Source of the DNA: an uncultured bacterium
GTDB lineage: Bacteria > Patescibacteriota > Minisyncoccia > Phycocordibacterales > CAWITU01
NCBI GenBank assembly: GCA_903958115.1
Contig: CAJBRS010000039.1
Span: forward strand, 1 to 11,325
Length of the DNA stretch: 11,325 bases
Reading direction: 5' to 3'
Each line of letters starts with the position of its first letter. Position 1 is the first letter of the stretch. The notes under the pieces were generated by a model. It worked only from the letters and a program-made list of their open reading frames with translations, was not told the DNA's origin and ran no database searches. The position numbers and the translations under genes were made by a program. Shown here piece by piece: positions 5,618 through 11,325 of this stretch.

Positions 5618-5628
5618 AACAATTTTCT

Positions 5629-6270
5629 TTAAGTGGTGATAAAGGCAAAATCTTTTAAGAAACTACGTCGATGAATCGGGCACGGACCAAAGGTACGCAA
5701 TTTTTCTAGGTGATACTTTGTTCCATAACCTTTATTGATATGAAAATCATACTGAGGATATTTTTTCGAAAGTCTTATTAATTTTTTATCACGAAGAACC
5801 TTGGCCACAACTGAAGCCAACGATATGATTGGTTCTTTATCATCACCTTTAATAATTGTTTCCTGATAAATAAATTCTTTTGGAGCCTTTAATCCCCCGT
5901 CCAATAAGACAAGACATTCATCTTCAAAAAAGAATTTCTTGGATCGTAATTTTTCTATCGAATGTTCAAGGGCTCGACGAATAGAAATAGTGAGTCCCCA
6001 CTTATCAATCTGCGCTGGTGAAACATAGGAAACCGCATACAGAACGAGTCCATCTTTTACCTTACTTTCAACAAGCTTCAAATACTGTTCACGCTTATGT
6101 GGTGGTAATTTTTTTGAATCGCGAACACCAGCAAATATTTCTAGAAGATTCAAATCAATGGGCGCTAAAAAAGCCCCGACAGCAACGGGGCCAGCAAGAG
6201 GGCCTCTTCCCACCTCATCAATACCAATGAGATATTTTACAGAAGTTGGCCTTACTTGGGTTTTCTTCAC
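5629..6270 (-). CDS. rnhB: Ribonuclease HII
   Basis: RNase HII cuts RNA in RNA/DNA hybrids, including single ribonucleotides left in DNA. At 213 aa it has normal length. The opening GIDEVGRGPLAGPVAVGA carries catalytic D18 and E19. VRDSKKL follows (49-55), then LLDGG with D124, KGD with D143 as the likely fourth acidic ligand, and SLASVVAKVLRDK (150-162). The C-terminal GYGTKYHLEKLRTFGPCPIHRRSF is the family's substrate-recognition block. The start is GTG, which fits MKKTQV and lies seven bases after a consensus extended -10, implying a leaderless transcript. It is divergent from dnaE across 68 bases. Palindrome 3 separates it from rpmF, so it may be a separate transcription unit or the operon's first gene. 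Confidence 0.96.
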   Translation of the reverse strand: MKKTQVRPTSVKYLIGIDEVGRGPLAGPVAVGAFLAPIDLNLLEIFAGVRDSKKLPPHKREQYLKLVESKVKDGLVLYAVSYVSPAQIDKWGLTISIRRALEHSIEKLRSKKFFFEDECLVLLDGGLKAPKEFIYQETIIKGDDKEPIISLASVVAKVLRDKKLIRLSKKYPQYDFHINKGYGTKYHLEKLRTFGPCPIHRRSFLKDFAFITT

Positions 6271-6276
6271 ACTTAA

Positions 6277-6285
6277 ATTATACCA
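6277..6285 (-). promoter_or_regulatory. Extended -10 promoter of rnhB
   Basis: The minus strand reads TGG-TATAAT, a perfect extended -10. Its last base is seven bases from the GTG start, so transcription is predicted at the first base of the start codon. No good -35 is seen, which is common with extended -10 sites. Confidence 0.65.
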
Positions 6286-6308
6286 CTTTAGATTAGAGAA
6301 TTCTAAAG
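6286..6308. promoter_or_regulatory. Operator-like dyad in the rnhB/dnaE divergent region
   Basis: CTTTAGA (6286-6292) and TCTAAAG (6302-6308) are perfect 7-bp inverted halves with a nine-base spacer. The dyad sits between the two divergent -10 boxes, where a shared regulator could bind. It is AT-rich and short, so chance is possible. Confidence 0.3.
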
Positions 6309-6316
6309 ACTTCCGC

Positions 6317-6322
6317 TATAAT
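6317..6322 (+). promoter_or_regulatory. -10 box of the dnaE promoter
   Basis: A perfect TATAAT lies 16 bases before the dnaE ATG, predicting a leader of about 10 bases without a Shine-Dalgarno. The -35 region is weak; TTAGAG at 6293-6298 with an 18-base spacer is the best candidate. Confidence 0.6.
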
Positions 6323-6338
6323 TGCCTTATCTACCATT

Positions 6339-9300
6339 ATGTCCAAATTCTCTCACTTACATACCCACTCTCACTATTCTCTGCTTTCAGCCCTACCAAA
6401 GCTTCCTGAGCTTGTGGCTAAAGCGAAAGATTGTGGCATGCCAGCCCTCGGTCTAACCGATAACGGCAATATGTACGGGGCTATCGAATTTTATAAAGAA
6501 TGTAAAAAACAGGGCATCAAACCGATTCTTGGTGTTGATTTCTACATGGCCGCCCGCACAAGAAATGATCGTGAACCACGTATCGACAACAAAAGGACTA
6601 GAATCGTCTTACTGGCTAAAAATGCTGAGGGCTACAAAAATTTAATCAAGCTGGTCACCCTTTCAAACTTTGAGGGTTTTTATTACAAACCTCGCATAGA
6701 CCGAGAATTACTAGAAAAATATAAAAACGATCTGATCTGTATTTCCCTATCATTCAGCGGAGACATTGCTACCGCATTAAAAAGCGGAAACCCTGAAATG
6801 GCTGAGGAGCTCTGTTCTTATTATAAAAATTTATTCGGCGAAGATTTTTTCATTGAGATCAGTCACCACCCCGAAATAGAAGGACACGAAGAGAACATGA
6901 AAAATCTTACGGCTCTTGCTAAAAAATGTGACGTTCAGATTGTAGCAGCCCACGATGTTTATTATCTCGAGCCAGGAGATCGGAAAGCCCGAAACACTCT
7001 TGTATCAATCCAAAATGAATTTAGCGAACGTACTGCTTCTGACGACGAAAGCGACTTCTCTTTCATTGATCAAAAAACTGCAGAAAAATATTTTAAAAAC
7101 CTGCCGGAAGCGCTAGAGAACGTTGAAAAAATTGTGGACAGATGCAATCTTGAAATAACCCTCGGCAAATGGCTTTTTACTGAATATAAATTGCCAGAAG
7201 GAGTAACTGCCGACGAAGCGCTTCGAGAGTTGGTTTACACGGGTATCAAGAAAAAAAACGTTACCCTTGATGAGGTTACAAAAAAACGCATAGAATATGA
7301 GCTAGACGTTATTAAAACAAAAGGTTATGCAACCTACTTCCTTGTAGTGTCAGATCTTCTGCATTTTGCCCATGACAATCATATTCTCACCACCATTCGA
7401 GGATCAGTTGCAGGATCCATGGTGACCTACCTCGCTGGTATTACGAACGTGAACCCAATTGAATATAAACTCCCTTTTGAACGATTCCTTAACCCAGAAC
7501 GCCCTTCTGCTCCCGATATCGACATGGACTACGCCGACAACCGACGCGACGAAATGATTGCTTATGCCCGACATAAATATGGAAACGACAAAGTAGCTCA
7601 AATAGGTACATTCGGTACTATGATGGCCCGTGGAGCAGTTCGAGATGTCACTAGAGCACTTGGCTATGACTACTCTCTTGGTGACCGTATTGCCAAATTA
7701 ATCCCGATGGGAGCCCAAGGATTCCCAATGACAATCGACCGCGCTTTCGAAGAAGTGCCAGAGCTTAAAAAAATGTATAAAGCAGAGAAGGAGGTAAAAG
7801 ATATCATCGACATGGCAAAGAAGATTGAAGGTTGTGCCAGACACATCTCCGTGCATGCAGCGGGTGTAGTGATATCGCCTATCCCCCTTTCAGAAATCGT
7901 GCCACTACAGTTTGACCCTAAAGGTGAAGGGAAAATTATTACTCAATACGACATGCATTCGGTGGATGAAAACAATGCTGGTCTTTTAAAATTCGACTTC
8001 CTCGGAATCAGAAACCTTGCCATTCTTGCTGACGCTGTTTCTCTCGTAAAAAAGATTGAAAATGTAACTGTAGATATTGAAAATATCCCCCTACAAGATG
8101 CGAAGACATTCGATCTGCTTGCAAAAGGAGAAACTGTTGGTCTCTTCCAATTGAATGGTTCTGGAATGACTCGCTTTCTTAAAGAACTGAAACCCACCAC
8201 TATTCATGACATCAATGCCATGGTGGCTCTGTACCGCCCAGGCCCGATGGAAACCATCCCTGAATATATCCGTCGTAAACACAACCCAAAGCTCGTCAGC
8301 TACCCAGACCCACGCATGAAAAAATACCTAGAAGAATCGCACGGACTCATCGTATATCAAGACGACCTACTTTTCAGTGCTATTGAACTAGCTGGATATT
8401 CTTGGCTTGAAGCTGACAAATTCCGAAAGGCTGTGGGTAAAAAAATCCCAGCCGAAATGGCCGCTCAAAAAGAAAAACTTGTCGAAGGTATAGTAAAGAA
8501 TGGTCAGACAAAAGAATTTGCAGAAAAATTATGGGCACTTTTCGAACCATTCCAAGCTTACGGATTTAACAAAGCTCACGCCGCCAGCTACGGCAAAGTG
8601 GCCTATCAAACAGCCTATATGAAGGCTAATTTCCCTGCTATCTACATGGCGGCCGTGCTAACAGCAGAATCCGGAGATGTTGAAAAAATTGCTGAAATTA
8701 TCGCCGAATGTAAACGCATGGGTATTCCAGTACTAGCTCCAAATATCAACGAAAGCTTTGAGGGATTCACCGTGGTCAAAGGTGGTAGCGAAAAAGGTGA
8801 AGACCAAATTCGTTTTGGGTTAACAACTATCAAAAACTTTGGCGAAGGAATCGCAAAATCAATTATCACAGAAAGAAAAACTAAGGGTAAATTCAAATCA
8901 TTAGAAGACTTTCTAAACCGAATCACCGATAAAAATTTAAATAAGAAATCACTAGAAGCACTCATCAAGGCCGGCGCCATGGATGAATTCGGCGAACGTG
9001 GACAAATGTTGGCCAACATGGAGGACATTCTCGCCTACAACAAAGAGAAAAATAAAAATGGAGCCAACCAGGATTCACTTTTTGGGAATGATAGTCTGGC
9101 CATGCCGAGCCTCCGACTACAGGCAGCTCCACCCGCCGCTGCAGCCGATAAATTGCTCTGGGAAAAAGAATTACTGGGCTTATACATTTCTGGCCACCCG
9201 CTTGATAAACATCGTGCCGCCCTTGATGCCAGAAATACCAATATAGAAAAAATGAAATTGCAGTTAAAGGAGGGTATGATCGGAGTCGTCGCTGGCATTC

Positions 9301-9518
9301 TTGATGAACTCAAAGAAGTTCGCACAAAAAAGGGAGACATCATGTATTTTGCAAAAATGTCCGACTTTTCTGGATCAATCGAAGTGGTACTGTTCCCAAA
9401 AATTTGTGAGCAGTTCAAACAATTTATCGTTCTCGATAAATGCATAGCTATTAAAGGCCGAATGTCTATGAGAAATGGTACGCCATCAATCGTTGCTGAA
9501 GCTGTCAAAGCATTATAA
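6339..9518 (+). CDS. dnaE: DNA polymerase III alpha subunit (DnaE type)
   Basis: This is the replicative polymerase catalytic subunit. Domains in order: PHP (about 1-225, HLHTHSHYSLL), polymerase core (about 280-790), helix-hairpin-helix region (about 800-890), and OB fold (about 974-1059, ending in MSMRNGTPSIVAEAVKAL). Catalytic aspartates are D393 and D395 in PDIDMDY and D553 in KFDFLG. GFNKAHAASYG (742-752) is typical. QDSLF (911-915) matches the beta-clamp motif QxxLF. At 1059 aa it is about 100 residues shorter than E. coli DnaE, ending at the OB fold with no extra C-terminal tau-binding domain. The PHP domain has several replaced metal positions (N42 in TDNG, D67 in GVDFY, Y208 in HDVYY), so PHP proofreading is probably absent. 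There is no Shine-Dalgarno. thrS follows after 21 bases. Confidence 0.97.
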   Translation: MSKFSHLHTHSHYSLLSALPKLPELVAKAKDCGMPALGLTDNGNMYGAIEFYKECKKQGIKPILGVDFYMAARTRNDREPRIDNKRTRIVLLAKNAEGYKNLIKLVTLSNFEGFYYKPRIDRELLEKYKNDLICISLSFSGDIATALKSGNPEMAEELCSYYKNLFGEDFFIEISHHPEIEGHEENMKNLTALAKKCDVQIVAAHDVYYLEPGDRKARNTLVSIQNEFSERTASDDESDFSFIDQKTAEKYFKNLPEALENVEKIVDRCNLEITLGKWLFTEYKLPEGVTADEALRELVYTGIKKKNVTLDEVTKKRIEYELDVIKTKGYATYFLVVSDLLHFAHDNHILTTIRGSVAGSMVTYLAGITNVNPIEYKLPFERFLNPERPSAPDIDMDYADNRRDEMIAYARHKYGNDKVAQIGTFGTMMARGAVRDVTRALGYDYSLGDRIAKLIPMGAQGFPMTIDRAFEEVPELKKMYKAEKEVKDIIDMAKKIEGCARHISVHAAGVVISPIPLSEIVPLQFDPKGEGKIITQYDMHSVDENNAGLLKFDFLGIRNLAILADAVSLVKKIENVTVDIENIPLQDAKTFDLLAKGETVGLFQLNGSGMTRFLKELKPTTIHDINAMVALYRPGPMETIPEYIRRKHNPKLVSYPDPRMKKYLEESHGLIVYQDDLLFSAIELAGYSWLEADKFRKAVGKKIPAEMAAQKEKLVEGIVKNGQTKEFAEKLWALFEPFQAYGFNKAHAASYGKVAYQTAYMKANFPAIYMAAVLTAESGDVEKIAEIIAECKRMGIPVLAPNINESFEGFTVVKGGSEKGEDQIRFGLTTIKNFGEGIAKSIITERKTKGKFKSLEDFLNRITDKNLNKKSLEALIKAGAMDEFGERGQMLANMEDILAYNKEKNKNGANQDSLFGNDSLAMPSLRLQAAPPAAAADKLLWEKELLGLYISGHPLDKHRAALDARNTNIEKMKLQLKEGMIGVVAGILDELKEVRTKKGDIMYFAKMSDFSGSIEVVLFPKICEQFKQFIVLDKCIAIKGRMSMRNGTPSIVAEAVKAL

Positions 9519-9521
9519 ATA

Positions 9522-9530
9522 TGCTAGTAT
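9522..9530 (+). promoter_or_regulatory. Possible extended -10 promoter of thrS
   Basis: TGC-TAGTAT begins just past the dnaE stop and ends nine bases before the thrS ATG. CTGTCA at 9502-9507, inside the dnaE end, gives a 17-base spacing as a weak -35. Predicted initiation near 9537 would leave a leader of about three bases. This could uncouple thrS from dnaE. Confidence 0.45.
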
Positions 9531-9539
9531 TTCTGACAT

Positions 9540-11291
9540 ATGCAATCAAACGAAAAACAAGAGAAGTTGGCAAAAATACGCCATTCTTTGGCTCACCTAT
9601 TAGCCGCTGCCGTCCTAGAACTTTATCCAGACACTAAAAACACTATCGGCCCAGCTGTCGATAATGGCTTTTATTATGACTTTGAATTCTCCTCACCTAT
9701 CTCTGATAAGGACTTAAAGGAAATAGAAAAGAAAATGAAAAAGACTCGAAACAGCTGGAAGGGTTTCGAGCACAAGGAAGTAACCGCCGACGAAGCAAAA
9801 GAATTTTTCAAAAATAATCCTTACAAGCTAGAACTTATTGATGAGATTGTTTCAAAAGGAGAAAAAATCACTCTTTATACATCCGGTAATTTCACAGACC
9901 TCTGTCGCGGTGGACATGTTGATGATATCAACGACATGAATATGGATGCTTTTGAACTCAGTCGTGTGGCCGGCGCATACTGGCGTGGAGATGAGGATAA
10001 TAAAATGCTCACTCGTATTTATGGATTTGCATTTGAAACATCTGATGAATTGACTGCTTACAAAAAACAGTTAGAAGAAGCTAAAAAGCGCGATCATAAA
10101 AAACTAGGAAAAGAATTAGACTTGTTCACATTCTCTGAATTAGTAGGCCCAGGACTTCCCCTTTGGACACCTAAGGGAACAATGCTACGCGATGTTCTTG
10201 ATAATTTTGTTTGGGAGTTACGAAGCCAATACGGATATGAACGAGTAGACATCCCTCATATCACCAAAAAAGATTTGTATGAAAAAAGTGGCCACTGGGA
10301 TAAATTCAAAGACGAGCTATTTAAAATTACAACTCGTGAAGGTCATGTGTTTGCAATGAAGCCGATGAATTGCCCTCATCACACTCAGATTTATAACAGA
10401 AAGGCTTGGAGTTATCGAGAAATTCCTCAACGCTACGCAAGCACTACAAAAGTATATCGCGACGAACAGTCTGGCGAGCTTTCTGGCCTATCTCGCGTAC
10501 GATGCATCACTCAAGATGATGCCCATGTTTTTTGTAGACATTCCCAAGTAAAAGACGAGATGTTAAAGATCTGGAATATCATCACAACTTTCTATGGAGC
10601 AATTGGTTTTGTTCTTACTCCTCGCCTTTCCCTACATGATCCAGAAAACATGAAAGCCTATCTTGGAACCGAAGAAGTATGGAAAAATGCTGAAGATCAG
10701 CTACGAGAATTAATTAAAGAAAAAGGTGTCACCGCCGAAGAAGCGATTGGTGAGGCTGCTTTTTATGGTCCTAAGGTTGATTTCATGGCAAAAGATTCCC
10801 TTGGCCGAGAATGGCAGGTAGCCACAATTCAACTAGATATGAACCTACCAGAGAGATTTGAACTTGATTACACAAACGAAGAAGGCAAGAAAGAAAGAGT
10901 TGTTATGATTCACGCGGCGATAATGGGATCAATTGAACGATACCTTTCTGTCATCATTGAGCATTATGCAGGGGCCTTTCCACTTTGGCTGGCTCCAGTA
11001 CAGGTAAGTATTATACCGATCATGGATAATCACCAGACATACGCAAAAGAAATTTTTGAAACGCTTAAAAAAGCTGGTATCAGAGTAGAACTCGCAGACA
11101 ACAATGAAAGCCTCGGTAAAAAGGTCCGTCAAGCAAAAGTAGAAAAAATCCCCTACTGGATCGTCATTGGCGATAAAGAAGTAGAATCTAAAACAGTAAC
11201 ACTAGAAAGTCGCGATAACGGCCAACTTGGTGCGATAACACCAGATGAACTACTCAAAAAACTGACAGTAGAGATCCAAACGAAGGGCTAA
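9540..11291 (+). CDS. thrS: Threonyl-tRNA synthetase lacking the N-terminal TGS domain
   Basis: This enzyme charges tRNA-Thr and removes mischarged serine. The protein starts directly in the editing domain: RHSLAHLLAAAV (H15 and H19 of HxxxH), YYDFEF, and DLCRGGHV (C122 and H126) are the known editing residues. The class II catalytic core runs from about 195 to 480. Motif 2 is YRDEQSGELSGLSRVR, and zinc ligands are C278 (MNCPHH), H329 (QDDAHVF) and H458 (VMIHAAIMGSIERY). The anticodon-binding domain is at about 485-580 (PVQVSIIPI, ADNNESLGKKVRQA, PYWIVIGDKE). At 583 aa it is about 60 residues shorter than E. coli ThrRS, matching loss of only the TGS domain. The ATG at 9540 fits because the editing domain begins within 15 residues and dnaE ends 21 bases upstream. 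There is no Shine-Dalgarno. The 34 bases after the stop show no terminator before the window ends. Confidence 0.97.
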   Translation: MQSNEKQEKLAKIRHSLAHLLAAAVLELYPDTKNTIGPAVDNGFYYDFEFSSPISDKDLKEIEKKMKKTRNSWKGFEHKEVTADEAKEFFKNNPYKLELIDEIVSKGEKITLYTSGNFTDLCRGGHVDDINDMNMDAFELSRVAGAYWRGDEDNKMLTRIYGFAFETSDELTAYKKQLEEAKKRDHKKLGKELDLFTFSELVGPGLPLWTPKGTMLRDVLDNFVWELRSQYGYERVDIPHITKKDLYEKSGHWDKFKDELFKITTREGHVFAMKPMNCPHHTQIYNRKAWSYREIPQRYASTTKVYRDEQSGELSGLSRVRCITQDDAHVFCRHSQVKDEMLKIWNIITTFYGAIGFVLTPRLSLHDPENMKAYLGTEEVWKNAEDQLRELIKEKGVTAEEAIGEAAFYGPKVDFMAKDSLGREWQVATIQLDMNLPERFELDYTNEEGKKERVVMIHAAIMGSIERYLSVIIEHYAGAFPLWLAPVQVSIIPIMDNHQTYAKEIFETLKKAGIRVELADNNESLGKKVRQAKVEKIPYWIVIGDKEVESKTVTLESRDNGQLGAITPDELLKKLTVEIQTKG

Positions 11292-11325
11292 CATACACAA
11301 AGCAAAATACCTTCCTGAAAGAGAC

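Noticed and set aside
5420..5639. Two overlapping plus-strand frames across palindrome 3
   Set aside because: Their sequence is generated by the inverted arms (the same residue strings appear in the opposite-strand frame) and they overlap rpmF; no coding signal.
8642..9508. Two long minus-strand frames within dnaE
   Set aside because: They lie wholly antisense to the well-supported OB/HhH part of dnaE and have no recognisable domain.

Overview
The window looks like a chromosomal segment of a Candidate Phyla Radiation (Patescibacteria, Parcubacteria-like) bacterium. This is judged from protein style, not from a database search. The signs are a very short SMC, a threonyl-tRNA synthetase without its TGS domain, a DnaE that stops after its OB fold, a NusB fused to a NUDIX domain, an L32 protein with a Lys/Ala-rich tail, almost no Shine-Dalgarno sequences, and housekeeping genes packed with no mobile genes between them. 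All nine genes end in TAA, and none contains an in-frame TGA.

Layout. (1) 1-446, + strand: the 3' end of an RNase R/RNase II-type exoribonuclease. (2) 446-1155: an accessory-looking islet. Two large palindromes (446-554 and 1020-1155) flank one unrecognised 97-aa gene on the minus strand. That gene has the only strong Shine-Dalgarno in the window and a higher GC content; a bidirectional terminator (595-635) lies beyond its 3' end. (3) 6270 down to 1149, minus strand: rnhB - rpmF - nusB/NUDIX - rnc - smc, a co-oriented information-processing cluster. A third large palindrome (5475-5617) lies between rnhB and rpmF. Hence rpmF-nusB-rnc-smc is bracketed by two long perfect hairpins. (4) 6271-6338: a compact divergent promoter region. 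(5) 6339-11291, + strand: dnaE followed closely by thrS.

How the genes fit together: RNase R, RNase III, NusB and L32 all serve RNA maturation and ribosome supply. RNase HII, SMC and DnaE serve replication and chromosome maintenance, and ThrRS serves translation. Several starts (rnhB, rpmF, smc, thrS) have an extended -10 (TGN plus a hexamer) 7-10 bases before the start codon, suggesting leaderless or nearly leaderless transcripts.

The most interesting signal is the set of three intergenic palindromes. Their arms are long, perfect and unrelated to one another (20, 31+16 and 38 bp). Two of them carry homologous 67-69-base caps with conserved short blocks, a stem whose bases change on both sides around an AGCA loop, and matching CGCA/TGCG segments. 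The third has a shorter, partly similar cap. This looks like a dispersed structured RNA or DNA element family that I do not recognise. Because rnc lies in the bracketed operon, the hairpins are also plausible RNase III substrates.
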